Below, piece after piece: positions 24,390-36,244 of a stretch of 64,000 nt of DNA. Source of the stretch: Chytridium lagenaria. Lineage: Eukaryota > Chytridiomycota > Chytridiomycetes > Chytridiales > Chytridiaceae. The position numbers were made by a program, and so were the translations under genes. Numbering within the stretch: position 1 is the stretch's first letter; every line of letters begins with the position of its first letter. The stretch lies in assembly GCA_025449115.1 (NCBI GenBank), contig JAHLKC010000091.1:105237-169236 (forward strand), given 5' to 3'. The notes under the pieces are model-generated. The model was not told where the DNA came from, searched no databases, and worked only from the letters and a program-made list of their open reading frames with translations.

Positions 24390-24901
24390 TTTTGTTGCAA
24401 TTTTGTTTTGCCTTTTTTTTTTTTTTTTTTTAGTGTGATGGATATTTCGGCTTTTGTTGATGTATAGTTACATAGCTCTTTTTTTTTTCTTTTTCTAATG
24501 TATGCAAACCACTGTTATTCTTACTTTTACTGGCGTTGCCTTTTTCCTCTGCTTGGTGCTGTCCGTCGTTTTTCTTTTCTTGCGTGTCATCATGTACCTA
24601 ATCCCACCTCTGAGCTTATTAGCCTATCGTGTTTTCCCATCCCTGAAGTTGTTTTACAAACCACTTGAGGGGTTCTGCTAATGCTACATGCAACCACCGT
24701 TTATCCTCTGACGCATTCACCCAAACTTTTTGAAACGTGAAATGAATTCTTGAAGAGTGTGCGTATCATCTCGTGCGCCCAAAAACAAAAAGTCGTTGTA
24801 ACGCATTCAAGTGTGGCGGGTCACCTGTGTTTTTTCGCCGAGTCACCAAGTTTGTCGATTGAAAATCATTACACCCATTCACGCACTCTCACCTGCATCA
24901 T
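24390..24901. other. Spacer between the two vWA genes
   Basis: About 510 bp, T-rich 3' UTR of copy 1 followed by the promoter of copy 2. No other signal. Confidence 0.4.
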
Positions 24902-26651
24902 ATGGGTCTTGCAGGGAAATTGAAAGCGAGTCTCCCTCCTTCCCACCAACAACAACCCCAACCACAACAACAAGCTCCAATGCCATCCGTCCCATACACC
25001 CGCCACCCCCCTCCAACCCCAACCCCACCCAATACATTTTCCAAGAACCCTTCCCCACCACCTCTGCACCAACACGACGAGCCACAGCAGGTCCATCCTC
25101 CTCTTCTCAAGGCTGGAACGGCTCCCTCACAGACCTCGACGCCCAACGAGCCGCCACCCTCTCCCGCATCACAGCCTTTGACGTTCCACCCGCCTACGCA
25201 CCGGGTCAATCCGCAACCGACACCAAAACCCCCTTCAACCCGTTTGCCGATCCCGTCCCCCAACCCTCGCCGCAGACGATCCCGGATCACACGTTTCAGG
25301 ATCAATATAGGATATTGACGGATCATCTTCATCGGATTGTTTCAGAGAATCAGATTCAAGGGTTTTACCCTGAGGAGAGGTTGAGGAGGGTGGTGGAGAA
25401 AGTGGCTAGGGTGGATTTTTCGTCGATTAGCACGTTTTGGAGGATTCCGACGGAGATTGCGTATGATTTGAGTGCGCTTGCGCTTTATGATGTGGTGTTT
25501 TTTTGTGATGATAGTGGGAGTATGAGGATTGAGGAACGGGGGGAGAGGATTGATGATTTGAAGTAAGTTTTTTTTCTTTTCTTTTCTTTTTTTTTGGTTG
25601 AGGGGGAGGGAGGGGGGGAGGGCGTGGAATACTTTGCTTTTGTGAGATTAGGAGTTTTTTCTATTTGTAGAGTTTAGTTGGGACTTTTTAAGTTTGGTCG
25701 GTCTTGTTTATAGATTTTTTTTAAAGCCCCCTTTTTTAAAGAGTTGGGGGGGGGTAAAGACTGCGATTTAAAGTTGGATTTGGTAAAGGATGGATGTTGG
25801 GAGGGCTATCTTGGTGACGGGTGGTTGACGCGACCCTTTTTTTTTTTAATGCGGGGATATATGGTCATCGACATCGACATGAAGGAAGGATTTGTGGAGA
25901 GAGGCGACGGGGGAGTGGGTGGGTACTGAGCGATACCTCTGCGTTTGGATAAGGGTTTATTTGTGTCCTCCTTTCTCTTTTACGCGTCCCTTTTAGAAAC
26001 GAGGGCTTGATCTTTTTTTTTTTGCCTTTAGTTAAGTGAAGGAGAAATTAACCGCAGTCTTTTGTTGTCAAATAGGTTGATACTTGAGAGAATAGCCGAA
26101 ATCGCGTTCCAACTCGACGACGACGGTGTTTCAGTCCGTTTCATGAACTCCACCGTCTCTGCCGATAATGTCCGAAGCGGGGCTCAAGTCAACGCCCTCG
26201 TCTCCAGCGTCACCTTCAACGGTCTCACCCAAATTGGCACCCAACTCCACCGCAAAGTCCTCGACCCTATGGTTCTCCGACCCCTTCAATCCCGGAGCCT
26301 CACCAAGCCCGTTCTCGTGATCATTATAACGGACGGTGAACCCTGTGGAGAGGATCGTGGGACGCTTCGAAGGGTGATTGTGGAGGCGAAGATGGCGATG
26401 ACGAGGATGGGGTATCCTGGATCTGCTGTTGCGTTTACGATTGCGCAGTGTGGGAAGGATGTGAAGGCGCAGAGGTTTTTGGGGGAGTTGGATGGGGATG
26501 CGGTTGTGGAGGGATGATTGATTGTGTGAGTTATTATGAGTTGGAGGCGGAGGAGTATGAGAGACGTGGAGTGGAGTTGACACCGGAATTGTTTTTGGTC
26601 AAGTTGTGTGTGGGTGGGATTGATAAGAGTTATGATGAGCAGGATGAGTGA
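24902..26651 (+). CDS. Pro-rich von Willebrand factor A domain protein, copy 2
   Basis: The start MGLAGKLKASLPPSHQQQ parallels copy 1. The block ALYDVVFFCDDSGSMRIEER is identical to copy 1, and both genes place an intron at the same codon (IDDLK|LILERIAE). Here the intron is about 500 nt (25562-26074) against about 120 in copy 1. MIDAS residues DDSGS, GLTQIGTQL and ITDGEP are kept. Two base shifts break the frame: one in the C-rich Pro/Thr region (about 25000-25060) and one near 26510, just before GMIDCVSYYELEAEEY. Both resemble homopolymer losses. A recent tandem duplicate with a diverged N-terminal tail; role unknown. Confidence 0.82.
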
Positions 26652-27473
26652 GTCTGATTTTTTTTGGTTTATTTTTCTTGTTGTTTTTCTTTAGCGATTC
26701 TTGTCGCTTCTGTCAATGCCTCTTTTGTTTTTTGTCCAGTTTTGTTGCGTTTATGAATGGCCTGTTTTTCTATGTGACCCGTCCTCGTCCCCGTCTGTCT
26801 CTGATATTTGTGTACCTTCCCTGATGCTAATATTCCCATTGCTGTATTTTAATCTCTTCTCTTTCTTGCATGGGCTCTTTTGAGTTGTTTTTTTTTTTTA
26901 CAATTGTTCTATAAATATAATCCCAGCGAGGTTTTAAATGTAGCTTAAAAGCGATTTGACTTTAAATGCTTTACGCTCAAAATGGATATTCTTTATGGCG
27001 GAAAGGAAAAATCAAATGGAATTTTCAAAGAATATTCTCAAGATATTTTGTGAGATATTATTACTATACATGATCATTGATGAGTGATGTAATCGAAGCA
27101 AAGCACAAAATGAAATTGAAATATCGAATTAGGTAAGTGATACAAGCATACATTAATTGGAAGTGTGACGTCATGCGTAGATGTGGTTACACCATTGACA
27201 TGAGCCTTGTTGTTATTATTAGAACTGCCACTTTTGCTGCGACTCAATACGAAATATTACACGGTGGTAGATAGTAGAGGGCGAGTCTTGTATTCTTGTC
27301 AAGGATAACTAACTGCCTTCAAAGTTCTTGTTGGTACTGCTGTCACCGCCGAGCACTGTGACAGGATTGGGGGTGTAGAGGAGGGGGAGGTTGTTGTTTT
27401 GTTTGTACGTGAACAGTGTTGAGGGAGGTTACTTGGCTGGCATCTGTTGAAGAAGAATGATAATGACGCCGTA
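26652..27473. other. Intergenic region
   Basis: About 820 bp between vWA copy 2 and the bHLH gene, AT-rich, no supported gene or repeat. Confidence 0.4.
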
Positions 27474-30400
27474 ATGGACAGCAGCACCATTATTGATAAT
27501 GGTCCTTTAGACTCTGACCATCATCATCATCATCAACAGCAAGAACTACAAGTCCCCAACAGCGTGTCATCCCATGGACAAGCCATGATGATAAACAACA
27601 CCAACACCTCTTCCGTAAACAACGAGAATATCAATGATACATCCACCATCAACATCATCGTCAGCGACAATGACAATGATAACACGGGTCTTACACCTTC
27701 CCTGTCCTTTGCTGCCTTTTCATCTTCTTTTCATCCAACCATATCTTCTTTTTCTTCTTTTTCTTCTTCTTCCTCTTCTTCTTCTTTGTCGTCATTGTCG
27801 TCATCAAACCTTGTCCTCCTCCCAATGGGACAACGACCACCACCACCACCACAACCACCACCACTCCCTCCCCGCATCCACATCCCATTCGCACCTTCAC
27901 CATCATCATCAAAGTCACTCTCCTCACAACAATACCACCCACACTCACAAGTCCTCGATCCAACAACAACAACCCTCTTCTCCACACACCCCCATATCAT
28001 CTCCCCACCCTCAACAGCCTTAAACCCAACCACAACAACACCAACACAAGCAACCACCAACATTCCTACCTCCGCCGCCGCCTTCTTTTCTCAACTCCCT
28101 CAAGACCCTACCTCTCAAGCTCTCGCCCTTCTCGCAACACACCATCTGTTTCCACAATCGTCGCCAACGCGGAATACGTATTTCTTGCAACAGCAAGAGG
28201 AGAGACGGTTGGAGTTGTCGTCACCGCCGTCGTCGCCAAGGAGGACTTTGGGGATAATGGAGGTCAGTTTCCCTTTCCGTCATTACGTCATTTGTTTCTC
28301 TTTTTTTTTTTTTTGGGTCTTAGTCCGATGCAAGGGATTGACAAAAATGTTTTGTTGTGATGCGAGATTTTTGTTGGCTCGTGAAAATGGGCGTTTTTCA
28401 AGACAATGGTCCTTCTCTGGAGAGAGTATGTATGGGAGTGGAATGGGATACAATGAGGGCATGGAATGGAAGTGTGATGGATGGAATGGAATGGATGGAT
28501 GGGTCTTTAAGAATGATGACGATGAGCGGATACGTATGGGTTGTAGTCCATTATAATATACTTTGGGATTCTACGCGGACGCATAACATGCTTACCATCG
28601 CATTGAGGAGGAGGAGCTTATCTTTTGTGAAGGGGTTGGATTGGAGTGGAAGGGATTGGAGTGGAGTGGGTATAGAAGGATAATTGTTGGATGTCAAGTC
28701 AATTAAGGCAGGATGGTGGTGTGATACAAGGGAATTGGAAGACTGGGCTGTTTACTCGGTTTGGGATTATAAATATTTATAGTTGAGGTGGAGGAGTAGG
28801 AACATATGCATGCCCATGCATGGGGTACGATGAAGGAATGATGGGGGTGGGAATAGAGGGTCGATAGATGGATGGATGGGAGAAAAAGAAGGGATATCTG
28901 TAAGATGGGATGGATGATATGAGAAGGTTACATACATCATTCAAGTTTATTCTCTATTCTCTAGTAAGTCTCTCTTTGTAGAGGGCGTGCTTTAGTAACA
29001 GATGGTATGGATGGGTTTATGGATGGGTTTATAGATGTTTCTACCCACCCTTTCTATTTTATTCCATATCATATCCTCTTCAATCTCACATCATTTCCCA
29101 TACCATTCTCACATCTCTCTGCACCTCAACACCACTTTTTTTTCAAATTATCCCTCTATCCTTCTTTTTTAGAATGCTACAGTAGATACCGTGTAGATTG
29201 CAGTTGACGTAGTGATGATGACGACGATGATGATGCTAACCCTCTTGTCCTCGCTCTTGCCAAAACCAAATCCACCAACAAAAAAAACCAAAAAAAAAAA
29301 AAAAAAAAAATTAATAATAATCAAATCACAAATTCCCCAAGCAGCAGCAGCAGGTGGTGCATCAACAGCACCAGCACCAACTACAGGAGATTCACAACCA
29401 ACACCACCACCACCATCACCAAACGTCACCCTCAGCTGACAGCACACTTCTCTACGAAATTGCCAAAAGACACTCTAGTAGCAGCGGCAGTGGTGTCGGT
29501 CGTCTCGGTGGTAGTGGCAGTGGTAGTGGCGCTGACGGAATGCTTGATGTCAGATTATCTTCCTCGGTTCCACCTCCTCCAATGTACCATCCGTCCGATT
29601 ACCATCCTCATCTCCATCATCCCCTCATCATCATCATCAACCACAACCGCAACATCCATCCCATAACCAGCATCAACATTCCTCGAACGTATCCGCAACA
29701 CATTCTTTCCTTCCTTTTCCTCCCCTTCCATCTTCCATGCTTACTTCCGGAAACAACCCTCCTTCCTCTTCCTACGACCCATACCTTCCTCCACCACCAC
29801 CGCAGCTGAATCCAAACATGCCGTCCTTGCTGGCCGAAGACGACGACACCTTGACCGCAAACTCTTACCTCCTTCCCACAACCGACCCCTTCCACCCCAA
29901 CTTTTCAACAACTGACACAGACGTCCTCTTCACTGAAACCGACAAGCAATACTTTGACGCCTTTCTCAACATGGTTGTCCTTGATGACCCTGCCGCCGCC
30001 TCCCTGGATCCTCCACCCCCTGACGAGATGCTTTTTGAAGGCTTTAGCGTGTTGGGCGGCGGCGTGGCATCACATCCACCTTTACCGCCACCTCCACCGC
30101 TGTTACCACCTATGGTGCCTTTGCAACGGCTTCAACCGTCACCGAGTTTATCGCAGCAACAGCAGCATTTCACGCAACCGGTTCTAGCATCACCGCCTTC
30201 GTCGACGGGAGAGGGGAGACGGCATTTTGGAGCGAGGGTTTCGGCTGGTCAAGGTGTGAGCCGGAATCTTGGAGGTGCATCTGGAGGGGAGGTGATTGAT
30301 TTGACGAGCAATGATGAAGATGAACGGAAACCTGCACCGCCTCCACCGTTAAGTCATATTAATATACCAAGTGATGCTGGACTGAATCGACCACCGGGAC

Positions 30401-31602
30401 CAAGAATACCTACACATTCTCAACATCACATACCGCTTCAACATCATCTGCCGCAACAACAATCACAGCAACCACAACAACAAAATCAACAACAGCAACA
30501 GCCTTTAAATACCCGACATCAGCATCCACCTCCACCTCATCCTCCTCCTTTGCATATGACCCATGATCCTAGTTACCCCGCTCTATCCCCTCGTCGCACC
30601 ATGTCGTTCCCGCATCAACCGCAACTCGTGTATCCACCCCCCTCATCATCATACGCAATGGAAGTGCAGCGACCGACATCCATGGAGAGACCGCCATCAG
30701 CCATGGAAGGGATGCTCCAAAGACCACCCTCTCTCCAACCCCCACCATTCCCGCCGCACCTGGACCGACGGAGACATTCAGTGGCGGTTGCGCCATATCA
30801 GGCCTTTCATGAGGAGGTGAGGGAGGATCATGGAGCGGCTTTGAGGAGGAAACGGAAACCTTCTGGAGGCGAGGTGGAGGGTGCCATGGAGGTTGGATCT
30901 GGAGTGGTGAGGGATGGGGAGGATGAAGGGGTTGGACGGCCGAGGTCTGTGTCGTTTCCAACGAGATTTGTGGGTGGCGCACCGATCAACACGTCTGCTC
31001 ATGAAAGGAAGAGTGGAACGCCCTCTGTCACGTCCCCTGCCATGAAGGGTGCACCGCCTCTAGTGGAGAAACCTGCCAAAGTCCCGCGTCGTGCAGCACC
31101 CCCACACCCGCCTGCACCGTCAACGTCGACAGGGAAACGACGGGGATCTGCTGCGGTTTCGATGAACCGGGAGTTGGTGTTGAATATGGAGGGGATGTCG
31201 CCTGATCGACGGATGTCGGTGGATTCGGTGGGAGTCACGACGCCAACGTCTGCGGCCGCAGCAGCGACGCTTGTGAAAGCATCGTCGGATCACGTGACGG
31301 AAGAAGCGCCTCGAACGAACCGACGAGGGACCAAGGAGCTTTTGACGGAAGAAGAGAAGCGTGCGAATCATATTCAGTCTGAGCAGAAGCGACGGAATTT
31401 GATTCGAAATGGGTTTCAGACGCTTGCTAACCTTGTTCCTGGGTTAAAGACGGAGCAGAATGCGAGTTTGAGTAGTAAGAGTATTATTTTGGGGAAGACG
31501 GTGGAGTTTGTAAAGTACCTTGAGAGACGGAATCGGGAGATGGAGGAGGTGTTGGAGGGGCTTGAGAGGGGTTGGAGGAACGACGGGCGGGGATGGGGTT
31601 GA
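27474..31602 (+). CDS. bHLH transcription factor, Mlx/Mondo-like, with long low-complexity region
   Basis: The C-terminus holds a clear bHLH followed by a helix: RANHIQSEQKRRNLIRNGFQ, then LSSKSIILGKTVEFVKYLER and REMEEVLEGLE. The basic region has the H-x3-E-x3-R spacing of E-box binders and is closest to Mlx/MondoA among families I know; Ino4-type is the alternative. The remaining ~1000 residues are His/Gln/Ser/Pro/Asn runs with acidic patches (VIDLTSNDEDE resembles a SUMO-interacting motif). Exon 1 runs from ATG 27474 to about 28259. The next supported coding begins near 29213, so an intron of about 950 nt, much longer than others here, or a second gene, must be assumed. One shift in a C run near 29625 joins the His-rich part to the rest. 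bHLH identity is firm; the N-terminal linkage is tentative. Confidence 0.65.
28860..29040 (+). repeat. GGAT/TGGA simple repeats
   Basis: Runs such as GATGGATGGATGGG (28867) and ATGGATGGGTTTATGGATGG (29008) lie inside the putative long intron of the bHLH gene. More TGGAATGGA runs occur at 28440-28500. Confidence 0.7.
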
Positions 31603-33031
31603 CGGGGGCGGCGGTTGGGGAGGGTGGGTTTGTGGTGCATCCGAGGGGGATGAGAGGGGACGAGGGGGGTTCACCGGCTTTGATGGTGAAGGGGACGACG
31701 GGGTCACCTTCTTTGGGATGGCAGGGGAGAACGATGGGGGTGGGTTGGGGAGGTATGATGGGAGTATGTATGCGCCTGTTGCGAGGGCGCCGATTGTGAG
31801 TGTTGGGGTGGGGAGGTGAAGAATGGGAGGAGAAGGATGAAAAGAAGATTTGAAGAGTTTTTTTTTTCATCTCTACCTTTTCAATCTCCCTCATTTTTGT
31901 TTATTGTCTGTTTGTCTGTTTTGGTTTGTTTATTTGCTGAAGATTTATGTATCCTTTCCCCCGCTTCTATTGTTTTTTGCACGGGATATTTTTATAAGAA
32001 CACGTCTTTCTTTTGTTGTTTGTTTTTGTTTTGATTAGAGATGGATGGTGTTTTGCTACCCCCTTTTTTAAATTTTTTTTTCTGTTCTTCATGTACCTGA
32101 TTTTTGTTTGCTTTTTATCCACACCATCCCTCCTCTTCCCGTAGTTATTTGACGGGTTTTCGTGTTCTTATAACGTGATATATTAAAACTACCCTCTCTT
32201 TTTTTTTTTGCTGCACCCCTTGCTTATTGGTTTTTTTTGGTCTCAAATAATTGTGAGGACTCTTTTCCTTCTTTGACATATATATTTTTTTTCTGCGGTG
32301 CGATACATTGTTTTGCGGGTGTCTTTGTTTTGCAGAGATCTTTTTGTGTCGTTGAGAGTGATTAAAGTGGATTTTGACGACGGTGAATTCCTTTCATTTT
32401 TAATTTATTTTTGACTTTGCGGTCTAATTTTTTGAAAGATTATTTAATGTTTTGTGGGCGCCACAATCTTTGCCCATTTGTGGGTTTTGGGCGCATGAGG
32501 AATTCATTGTGACGGTAGAATGACGGGAATCAGAACGCGTTGGGTATCTTATTAGGAATATGAATGGGTGGAAGGGTGTTGTACGTGTGAGAGTGTGAAG
32601 GAGAGCTCTTTATGCGCGTTGAAGTACGTCAATAAAAGGGGGCCGGAAGAACCGACTTTTTTCTCTCCAGATAACTGTGAAAGAACAAACTCTCCAGAGA
32701 TTACTGTGTTTTGTTTTTGATTCTTGACGTTTTTGGGCGGACAATAAAAAAAGCATGTGAGGAATCTGGAAGCTTTTTTTCCACTAGAGAAAAGGTCATA
32801 AGATTTCGAGTGCCGAAAAAAGAAACGACAATTTGAACGCTTTTGGCTATCCGCTTTCATTAACACCTTTATTACATACCCTCCAACTCCCCCCCTTTTT
32901 CACACACCCTCTAAACGAAACCACTCATCTCTAAAAGCTGCCCCCACCCTATCGCTTCCTTCCCTCTCGTCATCCAAAACAAACATAACCCTCACGCCTT
33001 GCTCCCGCGGCTGTGGCAAAGAAATAAACCA
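31603..33031. other. 3' UTR of the bHLH gene and promoter of the glycosidase gene
   Basis: About 1.4 kb, T-rich in the first 900 bp. Frames just after 31602 are G-rich and could be a C-terminal extension if the stop is another base-shift artefact, but nothing conserved is seen. Confidence 0.35.
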
Positions 33032-35586
33032 AACATGCTCATCACCCCTCTCCTCCTCCTCGCACCGTCATCACAGCGCTCCCCCGCCACTAGTGTTTCA
33101 ACACTCTGATCCTGACAAGCCCTCCCGAAACCACCGTTGACGGCGCCGCCTTGGAGGTTTTCGGGGAATGGGACGCCGAAGCCTGTGCCACTGGATGGGG
33201 TGGATGAGGGGGGACGTTTAGGGATGTGTTGGGAAGGAGAGGTTGTTTCGGGGGACGAATGTTGTTATGAAGGGTGAGTGGATGTTCTTTTTGCGGGTTT
33301 GGGGGGAGGTTGGGAGGATATGGGCTGGGGTGTTGGGTGCGGATAAATTTGGGGAGGGAGTGGGAGTGGGTTTTTGGAAGGATGGTTTGGATTGCGGATA
33401 ACTTTTTCAGGATGGAATGTGGACGGGCGTGACTCTTATGTTGTGGTATCTCCCTATGGTTTTGGGGCGGGACCAACCATTTTCTTTTAAAGTTCCGCAA
33501 ATATGATGCAGCGTTTAATGAGAAAACGGTATAGATTGACTGACTTTTGTGGTTTTCTATTATTGAATACAGGAGCACCTTGGTATCCGGCGATTGATAA
33601 ATGGGATAAACAGTATTCGTTCAATGCAGAGGATATCGCGTTCATGGGTGAGTTTAGGACTTGTGATTATATTTTATTTTTGCATTTTCTTCGTTAACTC
33701 AATTCCATGGTGTGAAGGTGACTTGAATATGAATGCAGTGAGACTTGGAGTGGTGAGTCGTTTTTTTTACCCCTTGTTTTTTTGCGTTATGGGGGCTAAC
33801 ACGTGGCGTGGTGCTTTTTTCTTGTTTCTTTTGTAGATGTGGCCAGGTGTTGAACCTGTGAGGGGGCAGTACAATCAAACGTATATCAATATCATGAAGG
33901 AGATTGTACAAATGTGCAATGAAAAGGTGAGAGGTTACTTGATCACAACGAAAACTGAATCGGGTCCCCCTCTTTCTTTTTTGCGTGGCGAGTAGGGTAT
34001 CTATGTTCTTTTAGAGTTCCATCAAGGTATGTACCTGTCTCTGCTTACATACCCCGATTCCCTAGTTATTTTATCTTAATGACGATTTTTGTATAGATTC
34101 ACTGAGCGAACGATTCTGTGGAGAGGGTGTGCCACTTTGGGCTGTGGATATCACTTCTCCTCTAGACAGAGCTGGTATCCATGTTCCCAACACAACCGTC
34201 GGGTTCCCTAGACCCGCAGCAGCACCTTATCAGCTGGATGAAATTGGTTTGCCTAGCGTCGAGGACTGCAGTAAACTCTCTTGGTCGACTTACCAACTCA
34301 CCTACGCCGCCGCAAACGCGTACCAGGTAATCATTCGTCTCGCCTTTCAACAAGTTCACATCTCCCAACATTCCACTAACCAAAAATAAAACCAAAAATT
34401 GTAGAACATCTATGACAATATTGGTGGCCTTCGTGACGCCTTTGCCGCATATTGGCGGAAAATCGCGGAAGAATTCTCAGGGTTCCCCAATATCCTTGGA
34501 TACGACATTATCAATGAACCTTTTGCCGGTCAGGTTTTCGAGATTCCCAGTTTATTCGTTCCAGGCGTTGCGGATCGCACAAATATTCAGAAATTGAATA
34601 AGGCGGCTGGAGACGCGATTAGAGAGGTGGATCAAAGGAATTTGATCATGTTTGAGGGTGTCACGTGGGATAATTTCATTACAGGGTTTACGGATGTGCC
34701 AGGTGATTTTGACGCTCAGTTTATATTTCTCTGTAAGATCTTTTTTCTTTTACTGATGGTTGGTTTTTTAGGAGGGTTTGGGTACCGCAATCGATCGGCT
34801 TTGAGCTTTCATTATTATAAGTTTAAGCAGGGGGGTCCGAATGTGTCGCCGCTTACACAGTGCTTTAAGGATAGGAAGAGGGATATCAAGAGGTTGGGGT
34901 CTGGGATGATTATGACAGAGTTTTATGTTCCGTGGGAGGAATGGTATCAGGCGTTGGAGCTTGCGGATTCTGAGGGTATTTCGTGGATGACTTGGGAGTA
35001 TAAGGTAGGATTTGTTTAAAGTTCTCCCAACTTGATTTGTAGTTTTCTTTGCGCTACTGACCTTTTGTCACTTTTAGCCTTTTCTCCCCATCACTGGTGT
35101 TGGGAACTCGTTCTTTGATCAAGAGACGGGTGAATTGATGGAAAACTCAATTGAGATTTACACGCGATCGTACGTCCACGCTATTCAGGGTACTCTGATC
35201 CCCGGAACCTTTTACTTTAACGCAACCTCATACCAATTCAAGTTCTCCTATTGGGCTGATCCTGCTGTTGGCGGCCCTACCGAAGCCAGGGTTCAGACTG
35301 CGTAAGTGTCGATTTCGTCTTTTTTTTTCTTCTTTTTCTGAAGATAAAAACTGTGGCTTACGTGGTGTGATGCCTTTATTTTATTTTTTCTGGTAGCGTC
35401 TATTACCCTTTTGGATTCACTGTCACGATTGAACCCGCATACCTTGCTACTTGGTACGTTCCTGAAGATAATGGTCATTTGATCGTTATCAACCTTAGCG
35501 AGGAGGCTAAAAACGGGGATCGTGTTGATGTGGTTGTGGATGCCCTTCCAGCGCCGTCTTCTGAGACCATTGATGAAGTTTTATAA
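33032..35586 (+). CDS. Endoglycoceramidase-type GH5 glycosidase, secreted
   Basis: Successive exons give RGTNVVMKG, APWYPAIDKWDKQYSF, NMNAVRLG, MWPGVEPVRGQYN, GIYVLLEFHQ and FCGEGVPLW. They continue with GYDIINEPFAG (acid/base Glu in NEP), ALSFHYYKF, SGMIMTEFYVPW (nucleophile Glu) and a beta-sandwich tail ending PAPSSETIDEVL. MWPGVEP and FCGEGVP are typical of endoglycoceramidases, which release the glycan from glycosphingolipids, rather than of exo-glucanases. A likely signal peptide starts at 33032 (MLITPLLLLAPSS), but the path from it to VDEGGR-FRDVLGR (about 33200-33264) contains stops and base shifts, so the 5' end is provisional. From 33576 on the exons join cleanly. Alternative: a GH5 beta-glucosidase acting on steryl glucosides. 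Confidence 0.78.
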
Positions 35587-36244
35587 CCCACTTTTTTTTT
35601 CAATTTACATATCCTCACATATCACTAAACCAAAAACAATAGTTGTTTGCTTCATCCCCTTACCCTTTTTTTTTTTTTACATATTCCCTTCTTTTTGCAT
35701 TTGGTGGTCTATGAACAAGCTTTTGCACGGTATCTATCATCTTCTGAAGTGTTTTTTTTTAGTGTTGGGAACATTTATGGGTTTTGTTTGTGTGTGGTTC
35801 TTTTGTCTGCTGTTCCTTTTTTTTTTTGGTTGCGGGATGATTGAATAAGCATGGAAATTAAAGGATAAAAACCTCATGAAGTCATATTACTAGCTTTGTG
35901 CGGAGTGCGGATTTAACCTTGTTTTCTTTTGAAAATATTTGGAGGAGTCTACTTACCTATGTAGGTAGTTGTGTGTGGGTTTCTAGTTTTGTCACGAGAT
36001 TCGTGGTTTTGTGGAGACGCCGTAAATATTGCCCGCTGCAGGTCTGGGCGTCCACGATGTGATTCACAAACCCACAATTTCCAAATATTATTTACAAGGA
36101 TTCAGAGGCTTTGCAACACTTTCGGTTTTTGATTCCGTCAGCAGCTCTAAAAACGTGTAACTTGAAACCACAGACACATAAAAAGCATCGCTTGGTTCCT
36201 CCATCATCAGAAAAAAACCAAACAACAAGAACGTCTAAAAAACC
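35587..36244. other. Intergenic region
   Basis: About 660 bp of 3' UTR and promoter sequence. A TACCTATGTAGGTA inverted repeat lies near 35955, similar to the motif at 22677. No gene. Confidence 0.4.

Noticed and set aside
27691..28063. Minus-strand frames rich in Lys, Val and Gly opposite the bHLH exon
   Set aside because: They are antisense readings of His/Ser/Pro codon runs with no motif of their own.
31416..31894. Pro-rich minus-strand frames over the bHLH C-terminus
   Set aside because: The plus strand encodes a conserved bHLH; the antisense frames are by-products of G-rich codons.
33090..33578. Minus-strand frame of 162 codons
   Set aside because: It overlaps the 5' exon and first intron of the glycosidase and shows no conserved pattern.
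33576..35586. Exo-beta-1,3-glucanase assignment
   Set aside because: MWPGVEP, FCGEGVP and the C-terminal beta-sandwich fit endoglycoceramidase-type GH5 better.
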